Shown: piece by piece, positions 45,352 to 56,000 of the stretch
How positions within the stretch are numbered: the first letter of the stretch is position 1
How the letters are laid out: every line of letters starts with the position of its first letter
Assembly (NCBI RefSeq): GCF_040869045.1
Contig: NC_090319.1
Span: 235,841,832-235,905,831 of the forward strand
DNA from: Eurosta solidaginis
Lineage: Eukaryota; Arthropoda; Insecta; Diptera; Tephritidae
DNA length: 64,000 nucleotides
Direction: 5' to 3'
The notes under the pieces: generated by a model
Database searches by the model: none
The model's input: only the letters and a program-made list of their open reading frames with translations
What the model was told of the DNA's origin: nothing
Translations under genes and position numbers: made by a program

Positions 45352-48043
45352 GGCGGCTTCCGCAAACTTGTTGCTCTGTCTTGAGAAAGGCGGAGTGGAT
45401 ATAGTCCTTGTCCAGGAGCCGTGGCTGAGTAGTAACGGCGGAAAAATTTCTGGATTAAGGACGGGAAAATTCAACACCTTGGTGCATGGGGAGGCAGGTA
45501 GGCCTAGATCCTGTGTGCTTGCTAAAAAGGAATTTAAAGCTTTTATTCTCTCTAATTTCAGCAATGCTGACGTAACCACGGTCTGCCTCGAGCGAGGCAG
45601 TAACGAATTGTGGGTGGTCTCAGCGTATATGCCCCATGGAGACGTAACGGGACCATCGCCTGTGATACTGGGCGAAATCACAGCTGAAGCAAGGCGGAGT
45701 GTTGGCATAATCATAGGTGCCGATGCTAATGCACACCATAGCATATGGAGGAGCTCGTATACGAACACCAGAGGTGAGTCTTTATTTACTTTTATTGTAG
45801 ATGAGGGACTTTGTATATGTAATAGGGGGAATGACCCGACTTTAATTACTGCGGCAAGGGAGGAGATCCTGGACCTCACCCTGGTTAGCAGAGAACTGGA
45901 AGATCGGATATCTGGATGGAGGGTTCTCAACGAGCACTCTTTCTCTGATCACCGATATATTCAGTTCTCGGTGAATGAAGAACGTCCCGGTAAAATATCT
46001 TTTAGGAACCCTAAAAGTACCAACTGGGACTTGTATTGTAGGAAGTTGGGAGAGCTATTGCCTGAGGCGCCTATCGTTGGTTCGGACCTGTCCGAATCTG
46101 AAATAGACGGTCTGGTGGAAAACTTCACCTTGGCAAGCAATAGCGCCTTTCAACAGTCCTGCCCACTGAAAACTTATAGGGGGAAGGGCAAGCCGCCCTG
46201 GTGGACTGATTCCCTTGACGACCTAAGAGCGTCCAGTAGGCGGCTCTTTAACAGAGCCAGGAGGAGTAAACTACCCTCGGACTGGGAGCTCTATAAGGTG
46301 AGTCTGGGGATTTATAAATATGAAATAAGGTTAGCCAAGCGAGATTCATGGCGAAGCTTCTGCGAAAACGTAGAGGGCTGCAATGAATCCGCGAGGCTTA
46401 GAAAAATACTCTCTAGGAATCCCGCCCCTTGGGGGTATCTGAGAGATGATGGTGGGGACTGGTCGATGAGTAGCGAGGAGTCCCTGAGACTTTTACTGGA
46501 CAATCATTTTCCCGATGTCCCAGTTGCGCAGGGATCTTTGCTTGCGTGGTCGGCGGTTGCTGGCCATGCAGAAATGCCTGCCATCCCACTACGGGAAAGT
46601 CAAATATCCTGGGCTATAAATTCGTTCAAGCCTTATAAGTCACCCGGTCCGGATGGCATCATTCCTGCGCAACTTCAAAGGTCTTTAGGGATTTCCTGCC
46701 GCTGGTTGGCCATCATCTACACTAACTGCCTCAGGCTTAACCATATCCCTAAGTCGTGGCACGCGGTTAGGGTCATCTTCATTCCGAAGGCCGGCAGGAG
46801 CTCTCATGTGTCACCTAAGGATTTCAGGCCAATCAGTCTCTCGTCGTTTCTTCTTAAGACGTTTGAGCGGCTGATTGACCTGTACCTACGAGAAAGGATA
46901 CCTGGGGGGTTACTGTCGGCTTCACAGCATGCGTACTGCAAAGGCAGATCGACGGAAACGGCTCTCCATTCGATTGTAAAGCAAATAGAGGGGTCTCTAG
47001 AACATAAAGAGTATGCTCTGGGTGCCTTTCTAGACATCGAGGGGGCTTTTAACAATGTCTTACCGGGGGCAATGGAAAGAGCTCTGGTGGGTTTAGGAGT
47101 CGAAGCGGCTCTGGTTGAATTTATTAGCAAACTTCTATGCGGCAGAATTGTCGCAGTGGAGTTGGAAGGAGCCATAATAAGGAGGAAGGTGTGCAGGCGC
47201 ACGCCACAGGGGGGTGTCCTATCTCCTCTGCTCTGGGTTGTGGTAGTCAACGAGCTTCTTGTGGAGCTGGAAGCCAATGGTTGTCGGGTGGTTGCCTATG
47301 CAGATGACCTCGCTATCCTAGTCAGGGGCAAATTTCTGGGCACCCTGCGCGATGTTCTGCAGGGATACCTGGATACTGTGGCTAGGTGGGCTGAGTCATG
47401 TGGATTGGCGGTCAACCCGGGAAAAACAGAATTGGTTCTTTTTACAAGGAGATATAAGATACCCGACTTCAGAACTCCTTCGATTGGAGGGGTACCGTTG
47501 GTACTTACTGACAGTTTTAAATATTTGGGAATTGTTCTGGACAAGAAGCTGTCCTGGAGGCCCAATGTGGAAGATAGGGCCAGGAAGACCGCGGTTGCCT
47601 TGTACTGCTGCAGGGGGGCTATCGGAAAGAAATGGGGGCTCTCACCAGGAGTAGTACACTGGCTTTATGAGATGGTGGTCAAACCGATTCTGCTATATGG
47701 GGTGCTGGTATGGTGGAAAGCACTGGACACGGCGAGCACCTCCAAAATGCTAGTGTCAGTGCAACGGACGGCGCTTATCGGTATCAGTGGCGCTATGAGA
47801 ACAACACCTACCTTGGCACTGAATGTCATGCTGAATATACATCCAGTAGATATTGCGGGAAAGGCAGCCGCGGCCCGGTCGTTGGTCAGGCTTCGTGATA
47901 TGGGTTATATGCTTTCTGATTTCGGACACTCTAGCCTTCTTACTAGTTTCGACTTTATGCCGGTGGCCGCTCCCTATACAACCTTCACCCCAGTCATTCC
48001 CCCGAGGGAGGAGTGGGGAAGAGGAATTATCTGGGGCATGTGA
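45287..48043 (+). CDS. LOA-B ORF2: APE endonuclease and reverse transcriptase
   Basis: 918 codons in the +1 frame relative to ORF1, overlapping it; a second ATG at 45317 is also possible. Endonuclease, residues ~10-235: INLQHSKA, LVQEPW (~42), IIGADANAHHSIW, FSDHRYIQF (~219). RT: LNHIPKSWHAVRVIFIPKAG, FLDIEGAFNNV (catalytic D, ~583), TPQGGVLSPLLW, VVAYADDLAIL (YADD, ~670), KYLGIVLDKKLSW. It ends at a TGA (48041) in the linker before RNase H, so this copy is probably truncated. The enzyme would nick target DNA and copy its own RNA from the nick (target-primed reverse transcription). Confidence 0.9.
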   Translation: MGCRRRRVVLMEIRQINLQHSKAASANLLLCLEKGGVDIVLVQEPWLSSNGGKISGLRTGKFNTLVHGEAGRPRSCVLAKKEFKAFILSNFSNADVTTVCLERGSNELWVVSAYMPHGDVTGPSPVILGEITAEARRSVGIIIGADANAHHSIWRSSYTNTRGESLFTFIVDEGLCICNRGNDPTLITAAREEILDLTLVSRELEDRISGWRVLNEHSFSDHRYIQFSVNEERPGKISFRNPKSTNWDLYCRKLGELLPEAPIVGSDLSESEIDGLVENFTLASNSAFQQSCPLKTYRGKGKPPWWTDSLDDLRASSRRLFNRARRSKLPSDWELYKVSLGIYKYEIRLAKRDSWRSFCENVEGCNESARLRKILSRNPAPWGYLRDDGGDWSMSSEESLRLLLDNHFPDVPVAQGSLLAWSAVAGHAEMPAIPLRESQISWAINSFKPYKSPGPDGIIPAQLQRSLGISCRWLAIIYTNCLRLNHIPKSWHAVRVIFIPKAGRSSHVSPKDFRPISLSSFLLKTFERLIDLYLRERIPGGLLSASQHAYCKGRSTETALHSIVKQIEGSLEHKEYALGAFLDIEGAFNNVLPGAMERALVGLGVEAALVEFISKLLCGRIVAVELEGAIIRRKVCRRTPQGGVLSPLLWVVVVNELLVELEANGCRVVAYADDLAILVRGKFLGTLRDVLQGYLDTVARWAESCGLAVNPGKTELVLFTRRYKIPDFRTPSIGGVPLVLTDSFKYLGIVLDKKLSWRPNVEDRARKTAVALYCCRGAIGKKWGLSPGVVHWLYEMVVKPILLYGVLVWWKALDTASTSKMLVSVQRTALIGISGAMRTTPTLALNVMLNIHPVDIAGKAAAARSLVRLRDMGYMLSDFGHSSLLTSFDFMPVAAPYTTFTPVIPPREEWGRGIIWGM

Positions 48044-48902
48044 CCGGTTAACTTGTTCACGGATGGGTCGAAGTTGGACAGAAAGGTTGGCGGGGGGGGG
48101 GGGGGGGGTCTTTTGTCAAGAGCTAAATGTAAGCCGCAAGTTTAAGTTGGCTGATCACTGCAGTGTATTCCAAGCGGAAGTTGCTGCGATTAAGGATGCG
48201 GTGGATGAAATGCTATCCAGCGCTACTACGGTTAGGGAATTTAACATCTACTCTGATAGCCAAGCGGCTATAAAGGCCTTGAGCTCAACTACAGTGCGAT
48301 CGAGGGTGGTCTGGGAGTGCCTGACCTCACTTGCGATTGCATCGAATTATTTTACAATTAAGGTTATCTGGGTCCCGGGCCATAGTGATATTCCGGGTAA
48401 CTGTCAAGCGGATCTCTTAGCCCGAATCGGTACAACTGAACCGGATGAAGATGGCTGTAGGGATTTCGGGATTCCGCTAGACACCTGTGGATTGCTCTTC
48501 CATAACTGGGCCTCGAGTCAGCTCAGCAAACGTTGGGCGGACACTATGTCTTGTAGGATATCAAGATCTTTCTCTCCGAAAGTGAATGGCAGGAGGTCTG
48601 CTGAAATAATTGGGTTCACTAAGGCTCACCTATCAATGGTCATTGGGGTTTTGACAGGGCACTGTCCCATGGGTATCCATGCGGTACGTCTCAATATATT
48701 GGAAACTCCATCCTGCTGCAGCTGTATGGAGGATGATGAGGTGGAATCACCAAATCACTTTATGCTTGACTGCCCAGCTTTTGCCAGAACTAGGCGAAAG
48801 TATTTCGGTCGTGACTCACTTGGATCTCCCGAGGAGCTATCCAAGGTTGAGATCGGGATCATTCGGAACTTTGTCGTTGCTACCCAACGATTCTCTAAGT
48901 AG
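48044..48902 (+). pseudogene. LOA-B ORF2 C-terminus: RNase H and Cys-rich tail, frameshifted
   Basis: The first 16 codons after the TGA stay in the ORF2 frame (VNLFTDGSKLDRKVG, first RNase H aspartate), to a 17-G run (48092-48108). The domain then continues in another frame: FQAEVAAIKDAV (catalytic E), YSDSQAAIKALSS (D), VPGHSDIPGNCQADLLAR (H/D). The tail has CCSCMEDDEVESPNHFMLDCPAF, a CCHC-like cluster seen at the C-terminus of many non-LTR proteins, and stops at 48900. The G run is the likely cause of the shift and may be a sequencing-length error. Confidence 0.85.
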
Positions 48903-48973
48903 TTATATCTACGTCACCGTTAGTTTAGTTTATTATATGTGGTATCACAACGGACCGTCATGTTGTCCAAGTG

Positions 48974-49016
48974 AGCTTCCTCTATCAGGGAAGCTACCAC
49001 CCAACCTAACCTAACC
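48974..49016 (+). promoter_or_regulatory. LOA-B 3' UTR stem-loop and CCTAA tail
   Basis: Stem AGCTTCC (48974-48980) and GGAAGCT (48989-48995) with an 8-nt loop. It is followed by ACCACCCAACCTAACCTAACC. Position and form suit a reverse-transcriptase recognition hairpin with a simple-repeat tail. Confidence 0.7.
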
Positions 49017-49299
49017 TATAGGCCAAAACGTGGACCCGGACACCCCTAGAATGTGTGTGTAATATGGATATCAAATGAAAGCTGTTGCTGAGAGCTTTAA
49101 AGTAATTTTCATTGTGATATTCTATTTAGTCGCATCAACCTGGCAATACTGATAAATATGCATGCGAAACCGAAATAAAGACATGAATTAATAATACCCA
49201 CATACCTATTTACATACGTACTATTCGATTTGCCTGAAATTTGGTATATATATTTGCCTATATTAGTATTTACGATCCTTTTTTCCGAGAAGTAGACCA

Positions 49300-49392
49300 G
49301 AGACGGACTGGGACTGGGATTAGGACTAGGACTGGGACTGAGACTGAGACTGAGACTCGTAGTGGGACTGGGACTCGGAATGAGACTGGAAC
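49300..49392 (+). repeat. Hexanucleotide microsatellite (GGGACT-type)
   Basis: About 15 units of (A/G)ACTGGG, GACTGAG and variants inside H1. The equivalent place in H2 (59068-59122) has far fewer units. Confidence 0.85.
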
Positions 49393-49660
49393 AAAATAGA
49401 TTCCACCCCTTGGACTGGCAATAAATGATGAATGAGAAGAATTTGAGATAAGAGAAAATAGGGAAGGAGAAGGAGACTGAGAAAGAGATAGAGTGAGACG
49501 AAGATAGAGATAGATGCAGCGAAAAAGACGGAGGGAGGAGTGAATAAAAGGATTAAGAAAAAGTGAAGAGGGGGAGGGCAGAGTTAGACGGAAAAAGCTT
49601 ATTAAAATGTATGCAGATAGACCAAATTTAGGGCAGACCGATGTCTGCCGGGTCTGCTAG

Positions 49661-49968
49661 TATAGTATATGTCTCATACAACCGATTATTCAGATAAGAA
49701 ACTTTGCGCAATTTCTGCCCCATTTTAAAAGCTAGAAGCTTAAAATTTCACCAAATGCATACGTATATAGCATATATTGTTGTCTCAAAAAGTCATTGAG
49801 ATCGGTGGTATATATAGTATATATCTCTTACAGTCGATTGTTCAGATAAGAAACTTTGCGCAATTTTTGCGCCATTTTAACAGCTAGAAACTTCACATTT
49901 CACCAAATGCTTACGTATATAGCATATATTGTTGTCTGAAAAAATCATAGAGATCGGTGGTATATCTA
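49661..49968. repeat. Two ~152-bp tandem units between H1 and H2
   Basis: Unit 1 (49668-49818) and unit 2 (49819-49967) share TCAGATAAGAAACTTTGCGC, ACGTATATAGCATATATTG and GAGATCGGTGGTATAT, with a few differences. They separate the two Helitron-like elements. Confidence 0.85.
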
Positions 49969-50689
49969 TCTATAAATCTTATAAAATAAAGTCGCTAAAT
50001 GCCATGTATGCACATAACTTCACACAGAATGCTCCGATTTTAAAACGGTTTTTTGCATTTGAAAGCTTAGCTACGTGAGATGGTACAGTTAATATAATTT
50101 GAAGATATATATTATAGGGGCGTGGCAAATTGCCAAAATGTAGTAAAAAATCATAAAATTTTTGTTTACACAGCTATAACTCATAAACGGATGGATGGAT
50201 TAGAAAATCTACTTTTCAGTGAAACTTTGAGCTATTTAACTTCGATCTGCATCAAAAAAAATACTTGATTCCTTTGTTATATCAGCCAAATTGTTTAAAC
50301 AAAAGTAACATTTTTACCAAAAAATGTGGTTGTATGGTTGTTCGCTGTGAACTGTTCGCGCTAATTGCTTTTGAGTGAGGCTTGATGCGAGACATACATA
50401 CGTACATATATAGCATTCGCTGCGTTATTTATCTTCGGGCGTAGGTTTATAGGTATGTATGGATGTACATCACTACATAGTATAAAACGAAGTCGCTTTT
50501 TCTGTCCCTATGTCCCTTTGAATGCTTAAACCTTTAAAAAATATGCAACGGATTTTGATGCGCTTTTTTTTAATAAAGAGTGATTGAAGAGGAAGGAATG
50601 GATGAACATATTTGGCTGAAAATTGGTGGAGGGGTAGCTTAGAACCAGGAGACAGACATAGGATATTTTTTATCCCGTTCTGGCTAGGG

Positions 50690-51741
50690 TCTTGAGATCA
50701 AAACGTGGACCTGGGTAATCCTGGGATATGTTTGTACAATATGGGTATCAAATGGAAGCTGTTTATGAGTACTTTGATAAGGGGTATTTTTCGTACCCGT
50801 CGGTAACTAGGGTCTCGAGATATAACCGAAAACGTGGACGCTGGTACCCCTAGAATGTGTTTACAGAATATGGATAACAAATTAAAGCTGTTGATGAGTG
50901 CTTTAGTACAGGGTAGTTTTCATACCAATTGGTGACTAGGGTCTCGAGATATAGGCCAAAACGTGGACCCGGTTTCCCCTAGAATGTGTTTATACAATAT
51001 GGATAACAAATGAAAGCTGTTGATGAGTGCTTTAATAGAGGGAAATTTGCATACGGTCTCCAGATATAGGCCAACACGTGGGCCCGTGTACCCCTAGAGA
51101 GAGATTATACAATATGGATATCAAATGAAAGCTGTTGATGAGTGCTTTAGTAAAGGTTAGTTTTCATATCTATTGGTGACTAGGGTCTCGAGATATAGGC
51201 CAAAACGTGAACCCGGGTACCCCTAGGATGTGTTTACAGAATATGGATAACAAATGAAAGCTGTTGATGAGTGCTTTAGTACAGGGTAGTTTTCATACCT
51301 ATTGGTGACTAGGGTCTCGTTATTGAGGCCAAAACGTGGACCCGGGTACCCCTAGAAAGTGTTTATACAATATGGATAACAAATGAAAGCTGTTGATGAG
51401 TGCTTTAGTATAGGGTAGTTCTCATACCTATTGGTGACTAGGGTCTCGAGATGTAGGCCAAACCGTGGGCCCGTGTACCCCTAGACAGAGTTTATACAAT
51501 ATGGATATCAAATGAAGGCTGTTGATGAGTGCTTTCGTAAAGGGTAGTTCTCATACCTATTGGTGACTAGCGTCTCGAGATATAGGCCAAAACTTGGACC
51601 CGGTTTCCCCTAGAATGTGTTTATACAATATGGATAACAAATGGAAGCTGTTGATGAGTGCTTTAATAGAGGGTAATTTGCATAGGGTCTCGAGATATAG
51701 GCCAAAACGTGGGCACGTGTACCCCTAGAGAGAGTTTATAT
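50690..51741 (+). repeat. H2 central tandem repeats, left block
   Basis: About eight units of the ~130-bp repeat described for H1, nearly identical to H1 for the first units and with extra units further on. The block ends at the BEL-C LTR. Confidence 0.9.
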
Positions 51742-52041
51742 CAGCTGCGGTGGACTGTATGGGGGTAGCGGCTTACCAATAGTATCCAATTAAATAAACG
51801 AATGCTGACTCGATACGATATTCATTAATTGTATAAATTAACAATGTTTATTTAATTATATTAAAATGGTTTAGAACACAATGAATTCTGCTGGCGGTAG
51901 TTGCAAGGATAAGACAGTAAGTAAGTAATAACAACGAAAAAGATATGAAGTAAATGTCAAACATATGATTGTTATGCTTGCGCATTAACCCTTTATAAAC
52001 TAAAATATAATATTATAAATAATGTGATTATGAACTCAACA
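51742..52041 (-). repeat. BEL-C 3' LTR
   Basis: 300 bp, differing from the 5' LTR at about four positions by eye. In the minus sense it starts TGTTGAGTTC. The other end is not a clean CA, so that border may be off by a few bases. Confidence 0.88.
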
Positions 52042-52161
52042 TACCGCCGCCCTTGAACTATCTAAATATAAGCAAGATACGTTCAAAATTAAGATTACAA
52101 TGCAGAGTTAGAAAAAAAAATATTGGAAATATGCAAAAAATAAAGTTGAAAATTTTTGATT

Positions 52162-52419
52162 TCATGGTGACGATTCTTTCTTTTCGCAAAATAGATCTGC
52201 CTTTGTTGGGAGGAGGCATAATTTAGCAATCGGCCGAACGTATTCTCCGTTAGCAGTCTTTACTGTCACGACTCGCACGCGACCATCAGCTCCAGGATGA
52301 CATCGTATTACCCTAGCGAGTATCCACTTTGTGGGGGGAGTAGTTTCACTAAATACAGCTACAACATCTCCTTCTTCGAAATTGCGTGAAGGACGATGCC
52401 ACTTGGTGCGGCGCTGCAA
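52162..52419 (-). pseudogene. BEL-C C-terminal integrase-associated domain (DUF5641-like)
   Basis: 86 codons: RRTKWHRPSRNFEEGDVVAVF, PTKWILARVIRCHPGADGRVR, VKTANGEYVRPIAKLCLLP. This matches the SH3-like domain after the integrase of BEL/Pao elements. It is separated from the integrase frame by about 95 bp holding frame changes. Confidence 0.8.
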
Positions 52420-52512
52420 ACTGACGAGATACTCGTATCTCCAATGACGCCAGAAATGCTGTCTTGTGGCAGATATTACCTGCCGTCACTGATACAAATT
52501 TCCACAGAACCC

Positions 52513-53532
52513 TTAACCCTCAGGTTCTGGGATTGACTTGAGCGGTTCACCAATGATGAAATGACCAGGTGTTAAGACTTCCAAGTCGCCAGCGGTTGTA
52601 GTGTTGTCACAAAGCGGTCGAGAATTTACGCACGCTTCGATGTCAGTCAATAGGGTGTTGAATTCCTCGTAGGAAAGCAGAGTTTCCCTTAATGCGCGCT
52701 TTAAGTGATAGTTTACTCGTTTTATGCCGGTTTCCCAATAACCGCCCATGTGTGGTGCAGATGGTGGATTGAAACTCCACTCGATGTTTGAATCGGCGAA
52801 GAACGATTGTAATCTGGTATCAGCCATACACTGCTGAAATGCGGTTCGCAGTTCCTTTTCAGCACCAACGAAATTTGTGCCATTGTCTGACGACATGTGC
52901 TTGCAGTAGCCTCTGCGGTTTACGAACCTCTTGAAAGCGCAGAGAAATCCTGGTGTCGACAGGTCTCCAACAAATTCCAAATGCATAGCGCCCGTGCACA
53001 TGCATATGAAAGAACATATATATCCCTTGGTGCCCTTTGCTCCTCTGCCGTGAGTGAATTTATACATGTGCGGCCCAGCGAAATCAACCGCGGTGCGGGT
53101 GAAACACCGAGCGTAGGTAGTACGAGTTGTAGGTAGATCTCCCATTGCTTGTGTGGCGAGATTACGATTCAGGCATGTGCATTTGACGCATTTGTGATAG
53201 ATGCTTCGTATCAAGTTTCGAGCGCCAACAACCCAGTATCGGCGTTGTAAAAATGTCTGCATGATGCGGGGTCCAGCGTGTAAAGTATATTCATGAATAT
53301 CGTGGATAATCAACTTCGCAAGAGGCGCGTTTTTTGGTAAGATAATGGGGTTTCGGACATCAGGAGATACTGCCGCGTTCTTTAACCTACCTCCAGCGCG
53401 CAATACATTTTTTTCATCGAGATATGCTTGCAAACGCACGAGACAGCTGCGCCGCGGAATAGGCTTTTTTGCGCTGCAAAGAGAGATCTCGTTAGAAAAG
53501 AAGAACCTTTGTGTATACCTAATCAATCGCAT
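52513..53532 (-). pseudogene. BEL-C integrase
   Basis: About 340 codons. N-terminal zinc domain (HDIHEYTLHAGPRIMQTFLQ ... CVKCTCLNR). Catalytic core with AVDFAGPH (D), MSSDNGTNFVGA (D) and MGGYWETGIKRV (E), followed by NTLLTDIEACVNSRPL and LTPGHFIIGEPL. All three DDE residues are present. The frame is one step out from the upstream pol frame, overlapping it by 10 bp at 53523-53532, so the single polyprotein is broken here. It joins element cDNA to host DNA with a 5-bp stagger. Confidence 0.88.
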
Positions 53533-56000
53533 TTCGGCTTCATATATCTCCAGGCGGCTGGGGGACCAACTCGTTTCGCAACCGGGAGGGTAGTGGCAGC
53601 TCGAGCGTTGGCGACAAATCTTAAGACGTAGGCGATGATACGACGAAATTTCGAAAACGACGAATACCTAGTCATAATGGACCAATGTTCGTTGGAACTA
53701 GTGACATGCGTAGTTACCTTGCTTCTAATGCCTAACTCGGTTGTGTGATGGCTTGTACTCGTTTGCTGCCAGAAAGGATTTTCGCTCTGCAAGAACTCTG
53801 GACCAGTCCACCAAAGATGGTGATGCAGTAACTCAGATGGAGTGATTCCTCTAGAAGCACAATCTGCAGGATTCAGCTCCGAGCGGACATGGTTCCAACA
53901 TTCAGGAGGAATAACTTCCTGGATGTCAGCAACGCGGTTGGCAATAAAAGTCGTCCATCTGCTAGGGTGGGCTTGTAGCCATGCCAAGGTGATTGTTGAA
54001 TCCGTCCATGCAAATATAGGATATTGTAAATCGTGCCAACTCTGTCGAATGCTACGCACCAATTTAGCGGCTAGATGCGCACTACACAATTCTAATCGCG
54101 GCAATGTGGTTGCTTTGAGGGGTGCCACCTTGCTCTTTGACGAGATCAGAGCAACAGTTACCGTGCCGTCGTTTCTCATGGTCCGGGCGTATGCAACCGC
54201 AGCGTATGCTCGCTCGGATGCATCGGAAAATATGTGCAACTCCGTGATCGAGCCATTCGTACCTAAGCCAAGCCAGCGGTTAACCTTTAAGTTGGAAAGA
54301 ATTTGCAACTCAGAGCGGTGTTCCAACCAATTTACTGCGATGGTTTCTGGGATAACGTCATCCCAGCCAACCTTGCTCCGCCAAACCTCCTGGAACCATA
54401 TTTTTGGTTTGATACCTGCGGGAGAGAGTAGCCCCAGAGGATCGAATAGAGTGCTTGCGTCCGATAAAAATGCTCTTTTTGTCAGAGTAGTAGGCGATTT
54501 TCGCAGATTAACTGTAAACGTCAGGTAATCTTCCTCTGTATTCAACATTACACCCAAAGCGTGAACCTCCTTACTATCGACTAGGTAATAAGATATATTT
54601 TCTGACGCGTTCGAAATAGCCGCGCCCAACTCGGCGCAATTCGAAGCCCACTTTCGAAGCTCGAATCCACCTTCTTTCAAGATCTCTGAAACATTCCTTT
54701 GCAAATTCACCAGATCCTTTTTTGATGACGTGCCGGTGAGAAGATCATCCATATAAAAATCATTAAGAATGACGCCGACAGCTTTCTTATAAATGTTAGT
54801 GGAGTTTTTTGCAGTTTGTTGCAGGGATTTTACGGCTAGGTGGGACGCAGCTGCCACACCATAAGTCACTCGTAACATGCGAAAGTCTTGTATGGGTAAG
54901 GACGGATCACGACGCCACACGATTCGTTGTAGGTCGACGTGTTTCTCAGAGACGCATACTTGGCGGTACATTTTAGCTATATCTGCTGTTACTGCATATC
55001 GATGAGTTCTAAAGCGTGTCAAAATTGAAAATAAGTCTTGCTGCAATTGTGGACCAACCAGCAAAGCGTCGTTCAGTGAATTCCCATTCGTAGTTTTAGC
55101 CGATGCATTGAAAACAACTCTCAACTTAGTTGTGGTGCTTGACTCCTTAAGGACGGGATGGTGAGGCATGCAAAAAGTTTGCTTTTCTGATTTTCCTGCA
55201 GCCTCCATGTGGTTCATGTTGATGAGTTCCTGCATGAACTCATTGTAGCGTGCACGTAGATCGTCGTCACGAGCCAGGCGTCTCTCGTTGCGTAGTAGAC
55301 TTCTCACAGAAAAATCTCGGAACTCTCCTAAGAGCACGTCAGACTTCATGGGTAGCTCCACAATGAATCGACCGTCGGATGCTCTTGTATACGTTGCTTC
55401 AAAAAGTTCTTCGCAGAGGCGTTCTTCGGAGGTGAGGTGGTGCTTTTGAGGTGCTTCCTCTAACTCCCACAATCTGGCAAGCGCCTTATCCAATTGAACC
55501 TCACAATGCAACGACTGTAGACAAGTCGTAGTATCTTCGGATCCGTCGACACAACCAAACAGCGTCCAACCGAATACAGTTCTTTGAGTCATGGGCGTAC
55601 CAGGTGGACCCTTCCGGAATTCGGAGTAGAGAAGTTGTTCCATAACATCCATGCCGACTAGAATATCGATGCGACCAGGATTCATAAATTGCGTATCGGC
55701 TAAAAACAACCCTTGTATGTGCGACCATGATGCGATTGCTAATGTCTGGTTTGGCAAGTTGCTTGTAATTTTAGGGAGAATTAACGCGTTTACGGAGAAG
55801 CACCGATCTGAACTGTATGAGGACAGCGTAAGTAATGCTTCGCCTCTAGAGCGACCTCCTTGTGAGGAACCTATACCTGTGACAACTACTGCAGAAGATT
55901 TTCGCGGCACACCCAAGCGTTGAACACAAGCCTCAGTAACGAAGGAGGCATGTGAACCAGAGTCGAACAGCAAGCGGCTGATTGCCAGTGTCCGGAGCAA
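53523..56000 (-). pseudogene. BEL-C pol: protease, reverse transcriptase, RNase H
   Basis: 825 codons open. Protease at the start: LLFDSGSHASF (active-site D-S-G, residues ~11-21) and GRIDILVGMDVMEQLL. RT: MPHHPVLKESSTTTKLRVVF, DALLVGPQLQQDLFSIL, VTADIAKMYRQV (catalytic D), ILNDFYMDDLLTG (YMDD, ~415). Connection: KRAFLSDASTLFDPLG. RNase H: LHIFSDASERAYAAVAY (~595), LPRLELCSAHLAAKLV, AWTDSTITLAW, NPADCASRGIT. Catalytic residues look intact. Entry from gag needs a one-base frame change near 55990, and exit to integrase another near 53540. BEL elements normally use one continuous frame, so these are likely small indels. Confidence 0.9.

Larger units (their letters stand above)
43133..49016 (+). 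mobile_element. LOA-clade non-LTR retrotransposon, near full length (LOA-B)
   Basis: 5884 bp inserted in an H1 repeat unit. A perfect 12-bp target duplication TATAGGCCAAAA flanks it (43121-43132 and 49017-49028). 5' UTR 43133-43776 (GC-richer than the surroundings), ORF1 43777-45351, ORF2 from 45287, and a 3' UTR with a 7-bp stem-loop (AGCTTCC/GGAAGCT, 48974-48995) and a (CCTAA)n tail. The presence of RNase H after RT supports LOA. Only two coding defects are obvious: an in-frame TGA at 48041 and a frameshift at a 17-G run (48092-48108). Confidence 0.92.
40830..49660 (+). mobile_element. Helitron-like element H1 with central 130-bp repeats
   Basis: Starts A|TCTATACATC at 40830. The end has a perfect 7-bp hairpin GGCAGAC-CGAT-GTCTGCC (49632-49649), followed about 8 bp later by CTAG|T (49657-49661). 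TC start, 3' hairpin, CTAG end and A/T target are the Helitron signature. It is non-autonomous: no Rep/helicase. It is enlarged by a non-LTR fragment (41012-41645) and by LOA-B (43133-49016). The right part holds a GGGACT-type microsatellite (49300-49392) and a purine-rich stretch to 49620. A sister copy is H2. Confidence 0.78.

Noticed and set aside
53842..54528. 228-codon plus-strand frame
   Set aside because: Antisense of the BEL-C pol gene, which holds all expected catalytic motifs.
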